A DNA stretch of 64,000 nucleotides from Nannochloropsis salina CCMP1776 (GCA_004565275.1 SDOX01000071.1:62799-126798); one strand, 5' to 3'; shown: positions 1 through 10,400, counted from the first letter of the stretch. Notes: generated from the sequence alone by a model not told the origin. Translations and numbers: made by a program.

Positions 1-261
1 TAACGATTCCTGACTTTCCAACACCTTTGAAACATTTGTCTCAGCTAAAGGACAGAAAAAGATGAAACTACATGTCAATTGGATTCTTGGAACACTGTAC
101 AACCTGACAGGGCAAACTTGAGGAAGAGTCCAGAGGGCAAGCCAACCTCCTCCAAAAGCCCTAATGAATTGGTATGCGAGCGGTAAGTCAAACTTGATAG
201 CTTTAACAGTAAAATTAATGTCCATGAGACTCAGGTCCTTTTCCATATTGTATTTCCATTT

Positions 262-2757
262 ATGGTGATGATAGGAAAAAAGCGAATCAATAAAAAAGCC
301 CAACAGCAGAAAAAATTCTTTCGCGGTACTAAAATGACCGGCCAGTCCTCCTTTGCCACCTATGACCGCCACCCGGTCTCCTTAAATAGGTCTCAAATAT
401 CCCTTCCCTCCGTATCCGGTGCCAGTACCTCCTCTCACGCAGCGACCAATCGAAATCCGTTACATCCCTCTTTATCCGCCTGCCCCACCTTCTCAGCTAC
501 TACTCCTCAGCCACCCGCAGAGTCCTCCCTCCTTTCCCCGCTATCCTTGAAAGATGGTCCCGACCGACCAAGCTTCCACACACCTTCAGCACTGGCCCGT
601 GCCCTTCTCGTCGACCCCCCTCTCTCTTCCGCTTCCTCCTCATCCGCTGCGGACTCACGCCGTCTTTCGGACTCCTCTCCTCGGCCACCTCCCTGCAAGA
701 AATTGCAGCAGCCCTCCACACTTCTCCATACTCGTCCCTCTGGTCGAAATAGCCAACATCATCGCCAACCACCCTCGAATGTCAGTGAAGACTTGATACG
801 ATTGCGAAAGCCCCCTGTGGCATGGAAAGATGAGGGAGAGGCTGACAGGAAGATGGGGAAGGAAAATATAGGCCAGGTACTAGAAGGAAGGAGAAGAGGA
901 GTCGGTCGAGAAAGAGATGCAAAAGTTGACAGTAAGGAGCTAGCGAGTGTGTTCGGCGGGTTGTTCAGCGCGCAGATTGGAAGCTTGCATGACCGCTGTG
1001 CTCCTTCACCACCTCAAGGACTCGTACGACAACAGCAGCAACAATGGCTCCAGTTACGCAAAGAACACCTCCAGCGGCTGCAGGGCAGAGAGAATGAAAC
1101 AGCCGGCGCACAGCGTCGAAAGTGGGTACCTATGCAGAGTTCGACTCAAGATAGGGAAGGGCAAGGAAGCAGCAGCCATGGCAGGATAACGACACCTGGA
1201 GAGGCTGAGGAGCACCATAATAGCGGCTTTCGCTTGGACCGCTTGAATTATCCTGCTCCTTCGTTCGCCCGGTTTTCCGAAAATCGCTTATCCCTCCCCT
1301 CGAGTACCCCAGATCAACAGCGATACCCTTCCTCTTCCCCCCTTGCTCCCTTTCCGCCCTCTCCCCCTTCTTTTCCTTCCCCCCCTCGACGACGCCGATT
1401 TGCTGAGTTCCTGAAAGACAGTCCTCTACCGCCCGACCCAGCCACGTTCCGTCGTCGCCTTGACCAGCAAGGCGCTACTCTGTCCAGCACTCCCTCCGTC
1501 AGCCCGTGCGCGGCTCCTCCTTTCTCCCTCGCTGCTTTACTCAATCCGCACGGGACTAGACGTAGCGGTCAAGCCGGCCCTACTCTCCTTCCTCCTTCTA
1601 AAGCACCTCCTTCAGACAATTCCATGCAGCATTCTCCCCTTCCCTCGTCGGCGCCCCTCCAAGATAAAGGCACCTCTTACTCGCCTCCTTCACCTCCTTC
1701 CGTCTCTTCCCATGCTCTGGTCTCTCAATGGAAGCTGTTTGATGCTACAAAAAACGATAGCGCTCTCAAACGTCTTCTTCTACGAGAGGCTTGCGACGAT
1801 GACGAGGCAGCGGAGGAAGAGGATAAAAAAAGCGTACAAAGTGGGGAACAGGAGAAACTAGGGCTCGATGACAACATAGAAGAAAAAGGGATGGACGGCG
1901 ACATTGCATGCGGCGGATGTTGGGAGGAGAAGGAGCGTGAGGTTGAAAGCGGCCGAGAGACTCAAGAGGAGGGAGAGGTGAGACAGCAAGAGGAGACTTC
2001 CGGACGGGAGGGAGCCTTCGACGGATTGACGACGCGACGTACAGACGAGTCCGATCAAATCATAAACCCTTTCCACTGTCAACAGCACGGACCACGAGAA
2101 GGGCATCAGCATCGGTCCGCAACGCAGAAACGGGGTGACTCGGAGGTAGCAGCCTCCACGAGCCCCAATCTGACCTCCCTTAATCCTGCTCATATCCCCT
2201 CCGCGCTTTGTTCGGATAAATCCGCTGCGATAGTGCGCCTCCCTATCTTTCCGCATTCCTCCCTCTCCCCTTCCTTGTCAACCCCCCCGGCCCCTCGTCT
2301 TCGACCCACGCCAACGAAGCTCACCCCGACAGCCTTGGAACTTATGCAAGACTCGCGGCGGAGTGGAGAGGGCGGGCAACAAGTGATGGGAGGGAAAGAG
2401 ATGGAAGGGCAGCGAGACCTAAGGACAGAGATGCAGAGACAGGCTCTCTTGTTGGCCGAGGCAAATAGGGAAATTGCGCGGTATAAAGAATTGATGAAAG
2501 ATGTGATGCGACAAGGAAGGGCAACAGACTTAACAGTGATAGCCACGGCAATGGAGATGAAGGAAACGGCGCCGGCGATTTGCCTTGCCTCCCCCATCGA
2601 CTCCCCGTCTGTCAACGCCTCTCCCTCGGCTTCGTTTCTCCTGTCCCTACGAGCTCAGGCAGTGCGAGGACCAAGCCCAGAATGTGAGAAAAATATATGG
2701 TCAATGGATGAGGAGGAGTCTAGGCCTAAAAATGACGGGAGGCAGGAAAAAGAATAA
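262..2757 (+). CDS. Low-complexity Ser/Pro-rich protein of unknown function
   Basis: An 831-codon open frame starting at ATG 262. I do not recognise a family. The first ~600 residues are Ser/Pro/Arg-rich and probably disordered, with short basic and Gln-rich patches. A Glu-rich stretch lies around residues 510-590, and a short likely coiled coil around residues 710-755 (EANREIARYKELMKDVMRQG). The frame does not really end at the TAA at 2755-2757. The same frame stays open to TAA 3028-3030, then to TAA 3247-3249, and finally meets TGA at 3295-3297; the added segments are acidic and look like protein (for example SEDDSSFYYHLSALPKDC). So the gene is either longer than this entry with nonsense codons, or these TAA codons are read. 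The 3' region is duplicated at 16847-17545. Upstream exons cannot be excluded because the window begins just before it. Confidence 0.55.
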   Translation: MVMIGKKRINKKAQQQKKFFRGTKMTGQSSFATYDRHPVSLNRSQISLPSVSGASTSSHAATNRNPLHPSLSACPTFSATTPQPPAESSLLSPLSLKDGPDRPSFHTPSALARALLVDPPLSSASSSSAADSRRLSDSSPRPPPCKKLQQPSTLLHTRPSGRNSQHHRQPPSNVSEDLIRLRKPPVAWKDEGEADRKMGKENIGQVLEGRRRGVGRERDAKVDSKELASVFGGLFSAQIGSLHDRCAPSPPQGLVRQQQQQWLQLRKEHLQRLQGRENETAGAQRRKWVPMQSSTQDREGQGSSSHGRITTPGEAEEHHNSGFRLDRLNYPAPSFARFSENRLSLPSSTPDQQRYPSSSPLAPFPPSPPSFPSPPRRRRFAEFLKDSPLPPDPATFRRRLDQQGATLSSTPSVSPCAAPPFSLAALLNPHGTRRSGQAGPTLLPPSKAPPSDNSMQHSPLPSSAPLQDKGTSYSPPSPPSVSSHALVSQWKLFDATKNDSALKRLLLREACDDDEAAEEEDKKSVQSGEQEKLGLDDNIEEKGMDGDIACGGCWEEKEREVESGRETQEEGEVRQQEETSGREGAFDGLTTRRTDESDQIINPFHCQQHGPREGHQHRSATQKRGDSEVAASTSPNLTSLNPAHIPSALCSDKSAAIVRLPIFPHSSLSPSLSTPPAPRLRPTPTKLTPTALELMQDSRRSGEGGQQVMGGKEMEGQRDLRTEMQRQALLLAEANREIARYKELMKDVMRQGRATDLTVIATAMEMKETAPAICLASPIDSPSVNASPSASFLLSLRAQAVRGPSPECEKNIWSMDEEESRPKNDGRQEKE

Positions 2758-3297
2758 AAGAGCAATCGTCTGCACGAAGAGCCGAAACAGGAGCAGCGTG
2801 TAAGAGAGCAAAGAGAGGCGGATAAGGTCGGGGGAGAAGATGAAGATGCAACTGATCGTCGGTGCGACCATATGAGGTACGGAGACGGGCTCGATGAAGG
2901 AGAGGGCGAGTGCGAGAATATCATGGACTTCGAAAGAGCATCTGAGACAAGCGAGGACGACTCTTCGTTTTACTACCATCTGTCTGCACTGCCAAAGGAC
3001 TGCACTGACAACCATAAGAATGAAAGTTAATTGAAGGACGCAGATCGCTCGATATCGATGTTGACAGATCTTAATTTGTCTGAAAAGCCACAGAAGCAGC
3101 ACCGAGCATCAAACGGCGCAGAGCACAGTATCGAGGAGGACGAGGTGCAAGCCCTGGCATTTCTTGGCCAAAGTACTGCCGACCGCAGTGAACACGGGAA
3201 CAAGGAGATACTGATACTCGAGAGGCCAGAGGCAGCTGTAGAGATGTAAGGAGACGAAGGAGACAATCAAGGAGTGGAAGAGTGTGTGAGTAAATGA
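2758..3297 (+). other. In-frame continuation of the first gene past TAA codons
   Basis: The reading frame of the 262-2757 gene continues here with stops only at 3028-3030 (TAA), 3247-3249 (TAA) and 3295-3297 (TGA). The translation is Glu/Asp-rich like the end of the upstream frame. A partial second copy at 16847 onward has GAA where this copy has TAA 3247, and TAA where this copy has GAA at 3256-3258. This is either a decayed 3' end or a read-through tail; sequence alone cannot decide. Confidence 0.45.
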
Positions 3298-3922
3298 TGG
3301 ACACGGACCAATATGATATGATGAGGAGAATAGTGATAAGTGAGGCAAGTCCATGGCGACAAATGGATCCTGATTAACAGTTAAAGCGCAGCCCCAAGAA
3401 CAAAGTCAGGCCTCAAGAATAAGGAATGGAACCAATTCACATCCCACAATATATGTTTGACAGCACTGGTTGTGAAATGGGATAGCGACGTGATACTGAA
3501 GGCAAAGCCTTCCAGGCAACAGAAAGGCTGGTAGTAATATCGGAAATGGGAAGATAATCTATCACAGGTTTGTTGTTTAAGTCGGTCTTCTGCCTCATCC
3601 TTCGCTTCCAAACGTCTGAAAAAAAAGACTGAATAAGTCAGCAGTCAGTATCATCGTGTCCGCATGGCCATCGCCAGCTTTCTCTTTCCTTAATCTTCAT
3701 GTCTTGTATGCCTCACGGTCGATTTTCAGGCGGCGGCTCAATCGGAACCCTTTCAGTTGCCCTCCTTATGGTGGATGTGAGCCGGACAATTAAACGACGG
3801 AGACACCATGAGAAGAGACACTCCCAACATCAAATCCACAACAGCAACAAAGGCGTGCTTCAACGACGCGGAGAGAAAAAGTAAGCCAAGGCCTCATCTC
3901 TTCATAGCCTCCCTCATATAGA
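3219..3922 (+). repeat. Segmental duplicate, copy 1 (3' end of first gene)
   Basis: About 700 bases, from the last codons of the first gene through its 3' flank, reappear in the same orientation at 16847-17545 with scattered substitutions and small indels. Shared landmarks include the run ending in GAGTGTGTGAGTAAATGATG, the segment around ATATATGTTTGACAGC, and the CGACGCGGAGAGAAAAAG block at the right edge. Homology stops on the right at about 3922, where the second copy runs into the sulfurtransferase gene. Confidence 0.85.
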
Positions 3923-4860
3923 AGACAGCTGTTCCTCTCACGGCCATACGAGAGCATCCAATAAAATGTGACATACTGTACGCTAGATTTCACAAGTTGA
4001 ATATTATCCTTCATTTTCGACGGGGGAGGGGCATTGGAAAGATGAAAGCGTCAGGCAGGAATAAAGGTGCTACTTTTTCGACGGGGCCCCACGCTTTGAA
4101 AGGAAAGTAATAAAGCTAAACACGTTATTTAAGAAAATGATTTTCTCTTTACGAGGTCTCTGGCAGTATTGTTATTGAAGGATTTTTTATAACTGGAACT
4201 TTATTTCGCAAACATCGATGCCTCTTCCTTTCCTTCTTTATCAATGTCAACATGTTCTAGTTATTGTTGATATTGTGGGATTTTTGAGCACGCCATGTGT
4301 TCTCTCTTCCAAGCTATGTTGTATGGATTATCTTAAATAATTCTCGCATCAGCCATGATAATGGTACCTGAATACCCCATTTTAAAAAAAGAGAATCTTA
4401 AGAAAAGTGACCGATGAGATGTAATTTGTTCTCATTGGTCTTATATGTAAGCAATTTTTGTGAACTTTTAGTAGAAATAAACCCTTAATCTGGAATTTTC
4501 CAAGAGAACCTTGCAATACCTGCTTTTTGGGTGCTTGATCCCCGTGGATAATATTTCTTATAAAAAGATCACAGCATACCGATAGTCAATTTGTGATGAA
4601 TAGCTTCGAAGAAACCCACCAACAAAGCTATATCTTCCTTATTCGAAGTAAAAGCAAACCTAATGATGTGATTATTCCTTTGCATGCCAGCCTCGAGTTG
4701 ACAATCAACGAAGATTAGGAAAGCTCATTCTTGTTATGAAAGAGCAGTAAGTGATTTACATCATGTGCTCTTGCGTCAAAATGAAGCGCTCTGCAGCAAA
4801 CAACCATCCTGTCATTGTTGTGGATGTTTGTTTTAAGTGCCTTTAAAGTGCGTTTTGTAT
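3923..4860. other. Intergenic, nothing recognised
   Basis: An AT-rich stretch between the duplicated 3' flank of the first gene and the truncated copy of the transporter-fusion gene. I see no convincing coding frame, RNA gene or repeat in it. Confidence 0.5.
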
Positions 4861-4869
4861 GTGTGAGTA

Positions 4870-5575
4870 TAAGTGTTTCACCCTCCTTCTTTTTCTTTTT
4901 TACCATCTTCTATCTGATGACTTTACTAGCTCTATAAGAAGAGACCCTCTTGATTTGGTCGGGAAGCGAGTGATGTATTCTAAATTGCACTTCGACTTTA
5001 ATAATCACATGGTGACCCTGGGTGTAGAACACCCAGAAGGATAAAATGTGTTTCGACGTGCTGAGATCTGTCTAATTCTGAGTTTCCAATGTGGTACCAT
5101 TTTTTTTTTTTTCTCCAAACAGGCAAATTAGCAAACTGATTGACAATCGTAATGTGGTAAGGAATTTCATCAAGCCCCAGCCTCCGAAAGCTACTTTGAC
5201 TTATTGGAGTCAGTTCTGGGCCTATCACGTATTGACAATTCGGGCTCACGGTGGAAGGAAATTGATTCGTTACCAAGGTATGATACGAGTGGCCGCTTCC
5301 TTCGCCGTGCCAACCATCGGGCAAATCGATGTCACGAAGAAGGCTTTTCCGCATTATCTCTTCTACATGTGCGCCGTGCTCGTCTTTGAGATAATAACAG
5401 GACTAGACTGCCACAAATACGGGATAGAAGCCTTCATCGTGCACGACGCGTGCCAACATAGCAGCATCGGCGGGGTGGTGTGGAAATCTCTTGTACCGTG
5501 TCAAGATTTTGGCTGCGTTGAATGCAATAGACGAATGAACAGTATCGCATTGTTTGGGGAGAACAGTATGGGTCA
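4870..5575 (-). pseudogene. Truncated tandem copy of the transporter-methyltransferase-glycosyltransferase 3' end
   Basis: This segment matches 5715-6400, the last ~150 codons plus 3' flank of the neighbouring 928-residue gene, in the same orientation and directly downstream of it. The minus-strand frame from 5354 reads KSLLRDIDLPDGWHGEGSG, as in the C-terminus of the intact gene, and continues through LGLDEIPYHI and FANLPVW. It then runs past the stop position of the parent because the end has become a poly-lysine run. Further upstream, near 5385-5400, small insertions break the frame, and homology ends abruptly near 5575. It has no start and only the end of the glycosyltransferase domain, so I call it a non-functional 5'-truncated duplicate. 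Confidence 0.88.
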
Positions 5576-5941
5576 TATCCCATCCCTATCCCTACATTCC
5601 TATAACCAAAGATACCTAAAATCATATTGTACAAGCCGCTGAGATGACTTGCTGGGATTATCCTGCCATTCTTGTGCTTTTGTATTTGAATGCCTGTAAA
5701 GGGCATCTTGTAAGTGGGACTGAAACTGTTTTATTCTTTTCTTTTCTCTTTCCCCCCCTTTCTCTATGTGATGACTTGACTGCCTCTGTAGGAAGAGGCC
5801 CTCATGATTTGGTCGTGAAGTGAGTGAAGCATTCCAAATTGCACTGCTACTTGAGTAAACGCGTTATGACTCTCGGTATGAAGTACCCAAAACGATTAAA
5901 TGAGATCTGTCTAATGTTGAGTTTCCAATTTGGTGTCCTTT
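5576..5941. other. 3' flank of the fusion gene
   Basis: The part from about 5715 is the parent sequence of the 3' flank duplicated at 4870-5100. The left part, 5576-5714, has no counterpart that I can see. No gene. Confidence 0.5.
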
Positions 5942-8728
5942 TTACGTTTTTGCCCAAACAGGCAAATTAGCAAACTCCTTGACAATCGAAATGTGGTAAG
6001 GAATTTCATCAAGCCCCAGTCTTCTAAAGCTAGGTTGACCCATTGGGGTCGTTTCAGGGCCTATGACGTATTGACAGTGCTGGCTCAGAGTGGAAGGGAA
6101 TTCATTCGTTGCCAAGGTATGATACGAATCGCCGCTTCCTTCGCCGTGCCAACCATCGGGCAGATCGATGTCGCGAAGAAGGCTTTTCCGCACAACACGT
6201 GCGTCGTTCTCGCGATAATAACAGGACTTGACTGGCACAAATACGGGATAGAAGGCTTCATCGTACACGATGCGAGCCCACATAACAGCATCGGCGGGGT
6301 GGCCTGGAATTCTCTTGTACCGCGTCAAGATTTTCGCTGCATTGAATGCAATAGACGAATGAAAAGTATCGCATTGTTTGGGGGGGACAGTATGGCTCAT
6401 ACCTGTTAGGATGTCGTGTAAGACTGGCATTTCTTGATTCGAATGATTGATACACCATGTTGTTACAAACGTCGCTCCTGTTCGGATACCGTCGAGTATA
6501 TTTTGAAGGTGATCAGTGTCCCATCCATCGTCATCATCCAAATGAACGATCCATTCAAATCCATCGCCAAGAGCACGATCAATTGCGTTATTCATAGCAA
6601 TAGCACCAGCATTATACCAAAGTTCAGTCCCAGTAAGTTTTCCACGCTCCCCAGGCTCTGGGAGATTGTACATCTGAACGCGAGAATCGTCAAAGAAGGA
6701 TAGTGACTTCCACTCCGTTTCATCATCGTAATGATCCGCTGTCATGTAGAGCTTCCAGTTACGGTAAGACTGCTGCTGAAGCATCTTCCAGAGTCGCTCC
6801 AATATAGGCGGAGTGGATCCATCGGGGCGTCGATAAGTTGCGACTGCCACACACAGCACTGGCGTGGAGCGCTCCAATCCAGGAGTGAGTAGGGGAGAGA
6901 AACTGAACTTTCCCGGTTTTTGGAAAATGAACTCATTAATGAAAGAAGCATTGACTTGTGGGTGAATACCATGAATGTTCTGTGGACTCCCAATTGGGAT
7001 GAGATCAGTAGATTTTGCAATGTTATCCACTGCCCCTCTCACAGCTCCGCTGTACTGCCAATCCAAATAATCGTCAAACACCATAAAACCTCCTGGGCGT
7101 AAGAGATCGACTGTATTATCATAGTCAGCCCATACACCTTTTGCTGAATGATCTCCGTCGATGAAGATAATGTCGAATGTTTCTCCAACAGGGAGAGCTA
7201 CCGGCGAGAAGCCGACATGAAGATCCCAGGGCCTAGTCAGGTTACAGAGGGAATTGGGCACTATGGAGGCAAGATTTTTCCGAATAGTAGACTCTTGATC
7301 CAAAGAACCCCCGAAATGCTCAGTCGAAAGGACACAAGGGTCAACGAGAGTTGCATACGTCGGGAAAGGATGACTCAGCATAAAGGCGGAGGAAATTCCG
7401 GTATAGCTGCCAATTTCAAGGTACTTTGCTGGACGGTTTCCGAGGTGAGATCGCAAGTCGTACAAAATGTGCGTTGCATCGTGAAAGCTTCGCTCCTGAA
7501 TTCTCTCCTGAATAGATCTCAACACAGAAAGGGCCGTTTCTGTTGAATTCCAATCCGACGGAAACAAGTCAGTCTCCACGGGCAAGGGCTTCAGACTCCC
7601 TTGCAAATCATTTTGCCTCTCCATTATAGAGACGCGATAGAGCACTACCATGACACAGATCATAAAGTAGTAGTAAGAACGATGTGGCTCTGCAGGGCAC
7701 CGCGGGAGCTGATTGGAAAAGAAGTAGACAGCAGCAACGGTAGCAAACGCGCACACATTGAACAGTGGGGTGATGGACGTCCCGAACAAAAACGTACTCG
7801 CAACCGTAGAGAGCAGCACGCTGATACCAATGGCAAGTCCTTTCAATACATTGTCAGCGTACTTGATGACAGCAGATACGAGAAGACCCCCGCCAGAGAA
7901 GAGTAAAACTTGACACCACACCAAAGGAGTAAATCCATACAAAAAAGGCGAATTTTTGCCTGATTCTTCACTTTTCTGGAAAAAAAAATCACCTCTACCA
8001 ATCATTTGCAGAAGGAGGATGACAACGGAGCAGAAGGCTAATTGAATGTTACGCATCCAAATGGTTGGCGAATCTTTGATTTCTGTCTTGAGAATTTTTT
8101 CGAAATAGACTCCTGCGAAAGCACTCATCAGGCAGGAAAGAGTCACAGCAATGAGACCGATGATTAATGGCTCGTTGCTTACCACGAAGAAAATGTGGGC
8201 ATTACTTTTTGTTGGAGCATCGGTGACTTTCTTTTCCTCGAGCGTGACGAGGGCTACGCTCATGAAAATAATGACCAGACATGCCCATTGTCGAGACGAA
8301 TAATGACGCCCCAAAACCAATACGCTCACGACTGCCGTAACTATAAGCTTGGTTTGAACCATAACTTGGAATATCGGGACGGAGAGATTGGAAATGGCCA
8401 CGTACAACAACGTGTTGGACGCCCAGTAGAATACGGCAGGAACCGATATCCTGAGCAGATCATGAGGACGACCGTAAAGCCGTTCCTTGAGAGTTTTGAA
8501 GCCCTTTCGGGTAATAGCGCGAGGTAGTGTTTGTGTTCGAAAACTTGCTGCGAATTCAAGAAGGACGCTTATCACGAGCTTCATAAGTTCGCTGACGAGA
8601 ATGAATTGACCAATGTCATATAAGTTGTCCTTGTCGACGGCTTGGCGCGTGAAATGACCCAGTAACGCAGTCAAGGTGTTCTGAAGGACCAAAATAGTCA
8701 AGAGCATTACTTCAAATGAGAAGGGCAT
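5942..8728 (-). CDS. Fusion: nucleotide-sugar transporter + SAM methyltransferase + GT-A glycosyltransferase
   Basis: One uninterrupted frame of 928 codons from ATG 8728. Residues ~1-350 are a multi-helix nucleotide-sugar transporter of the SLC35A (UDP-Gal/UDP-GlcNAc/CMP-sialic acid) type, with GVYFEKILK and YADNVLKGLAIGISVLLS as family hallmarks. Residues ~395-565 are a class I methyltransferase like Methyltransf_24: AKYLEIGSYTGISSAFM is the SAM-binding loop, followed by IIFIDGDHSAKGVWADY and LLRPGGFMVFDDY. Residues ~620-860 are a GT2-like GT-A domain: CVAVATYRRPDG, then WIVHLDDDDGWDTDHL with the metal-binding acidic cluster. Known biology of the parts: the transporter would sit in the Golgi membrane, with its C-terminal domains attached to the membrane. 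I infer import of a nucleotide sugar coupled to transfer and O- or C-methylation. A truncated copy lies just downstream at 4870-5575. Earlier in-frame non-ATG codons were not used as start. Confidence 0.9.
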   Translation of the reverse strand: MPFSFEVMLLTILVLQNTLTALLGHFTRQAVDKDNLYDIGQFILVSELMKLVISVLLEFAASFRTQTLPRAITRKGFKTLKERLYGRPHDLLRISVPAVFYWASNTLLYVAISNLSVPIFQVMVQTKLIVTAVVSVLVLGRHYSSRQWACLVIIFMSVALVTLEEKKVTDAPTKSNAHIFFVVSNEPLIIGLIAVTLSCLMSAFAGVYFEKILKTEIKDSPTIWMRNIQLAFCSVVILLLQMIGRGDFFFQKSEESGKNSPFLYGFTPLVWCQVLLFSGGGLLVSAVIKYADNVLKGLAIGISVLLSTVASTFLFGTSITPLFNVCAFATVAAVYFFSNQLPRCPAEPHRSYYYFMICVMVVLYRVSIMERQNDLQGSLKPLPVETDLFPSDWNSTETALSVLRSIQERIQERSFHDATHILYDLRSHLGNRPAKYLEIGSYTGISSAFMLSHPFPTYATLVDPCVLSTEHFGGSLDQESTIRKNLASIVPNSLCNLTRPWDLHVGFSPVALPVGETFDIIFIDGDHSAKGVWADYDNTVDLLRPGGFMVFDDYLDWQYSGAVRGAVDNIAKSTDLIPIGSPQNIHGIHPQVNASFINEFIFQKPGKFSFSPLLTPGLERSTPVLCVAVATYRRPDGSTPPILERLWKMLQQQSYRNWKLYMTADHYDDETEWKSLSFFDDSRVQMYNLPEPGERGKLTGTELWYNAGAIAMNNAIDRALGDGFEWIVHLDDDDGWDTDHLQNILDGIRTGATFVTTWCINHSNQEMPVLHDILTGMSHTVPPKQCDTFHSSIAFNAAKILTRYKRIPGHPADAVMWARIVYDEAFYPVFVPVKSCYYRENDARVVRKSLLRDIDLPDGWHGEGSGDSYHTLATNEFPSTLSQHCQYVIGPETTPMGQPSFRRLGLDEIPYHISIVKEFANLPVWAKT

Positions 8729-8746
8729 CTTTCTTGCTTCAAACAA

Positions 8747-9285
8747 CAGATAACAACAAGGACAGGATAGAGGTTGAACGATGTCAGCTCCCTCTTAGGA
8801 CCCTGGATAAAATTTGTGGTGGGTTGTTTTCGATAAGATGATGATGTAGCCTGTGCACTTCGAATGGTCTCGAAGACTATGTCTTCTCGACAGGTGTTGC
8901 ACTTCATTTTGTAAGTCACTTCATCATGCCTAGAACATTGTTCATTCAAAAAAGGAACATTACGTCATTGTTGAGAAAACTTGCTCCTATTTAAGAGCAA
9001 TTGCCCCAAAACCGATTTCTCTACATGGTTATATTATCTTATCCTCAAATTTCTACTTTTCCAATAGCCTTCACAAATCGTAAGCAGATTCACAATTCAC
9101 TTGTGCATCAATTTCATCACAAGGAAACTCACGAGCCGCTCTTTACCAGCTCCCAGAGAGCTTTGTATGGAGTACACACGGAGGCTTTTTCAATTCATTT
9201 TCTTTTTAATTTTCATGCCTGGTCATTATAATTGATGTTAGTCACCGGCATGGTGACACATACCCCTATCACATTATGGGCATCA
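8747..9285. other. Intergenic, probable upstream region of the fusion gene
   Basis: About 540 bases upstream of the minus-strand fusion gene. No coding frame, RNA or repeat recognised; it presumably holds the promoter of that gene. Confidence 0.4.
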
Positions 9286-9289
9286 AAAT

Positions 9290-9480
9290 AAGCTCGCCCC
9301 GGGTCACGGGGGGTCACCGACTTGCCCTCCCCGAGATTCACCGATACTCGGGAAAACACAAGGATCTTTCCCGTCCCCCACCCATCCCACTCCCTCCCTC
9401 CATCCAAACGGGATACGCCGGAACTTGGGCCATTGAAATAAATATAGATTATATTGATACATTCTCAAGTCCTCCTGAAC
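9290..9480 (+). repeat. Interspersed hairpin repeat family, copy A
   Basis: Begins with the family hairpin (CCGAG, then a CACCGATA loop, then CTCGGG) at about 9331-9353. It continues through the CTCCCTCCATCCAAACGGGA block to the conserved GGGCCATTGAAAT segment, and ends in the CTCAAGTCCTCCTGAACTT terminus. Copy B follows in the same orientation. The element encodes nothing obvious. Confidence 0.8.
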
Positions 9481-9499
9481 TTCCAGGAGTACCGGCTGC

Positions 9500-9775
9500 G
9501 GCACCGGCATGGTGACACATACATATATGACATTATGGGCACCAAAATAAGCCGGGTCACCCCTCCCCAGAGATCCGCCGATACTCGGGAAAACTCAAGG
9601 ATTCTAGTGAAACTTCCGAATCTTTCCCGTCCCCGATCCATCCTACTCCCTCCCTTCATCCAAATGGGATACGCTGAAACTCGGGCCATTAAAATGAATA
9701 TAGATTGTATTCATACATTCTCAAGTCCTTCTGAACTTCGAGGAGTGAAAGCAATGTTACTTACAGTTGGCATCA
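9500..9775 (+). repeat. Interspersed hairpin repeat family, copy B
   Basis: Direct repeat of copy A with the same order of blocks, also sharing the CACCGGCATGGTGACACATA lead-in that precedes copy A near 9245. It carries the extra TCTAGTGAAACTTCCGAATC block, which is also seen in copies C, D and E. Hence A and B are a tandem pair, A having a small internal deletion. Confidence 0.8.
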
Positions 9776-9962
9776 AGTGTGCTCCTACCTCGTATATAGT
9801 CCTCAAAGGGCTTGTAGTAGGCAGCGCGGGAGGTGTCACGCTAGATTGCCTTGAATCTGCCCGTATCGATATGATGGTCACTACGAACAATGTCCATGTA
9901 GGCAGTACATTTGATATAGGACTGGCACATGTAATCTGGACGTTATATGATCATATCACCTC

Positions 9963-10400
9963 TCCATATTTGTTTTTAAAACACTTGGCCTTTTGGTCTA
10001 CAACCTTTGCTCTTCATGAGCTAACCTTTTGACAGACCGCAATAACAAATTCATTCCTGTAGATGTCTCTGCTTGTTATTCTATCTTGATAATTAAGAGA
10101 GGAGCTGCTTTGCATGTATGACCAACTCCACGAAAACTAGATAGACGAGGAACCATACCTCAACAAAATTAAGAGTCAAGATTCTGCATATCAATTCATT
10201 TTGTCTCATCTGGTCTCTTTGTCGGCTTTCAAAGAGCAATTGAGGTTGTCATGGAAGATGTAGGTGGCTGTGTTCACTACATTCCGTCTCCGTTTTTTTT
10301 TCAGTCAAGGTAGTTGGGTTGGATCATTTACTGGCTGTTTCAAAGAAAGCACAGCATCATCCGTGGCAAATGTATAAATTGTCGTAATTGAAGATGTGGA
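9963..10400 (+). repeat. Direct repeat flanking the acyltransferase-aminotransferase gene, left copy
   Basis: This ~440-base segment reappears at 12645-13095 on the other side of the 10814-12601 gene. Within it, 10050-10135 resembles the last ~85 bases of that gene's coding sequence (AAGAGAGGAGCTGCTTTGCA, ACCAACTCC, AAAACTAG) but is interrupted and frameless. It is a decayed 3'-end remnant plus 3' flank. Confidence 0.85.
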
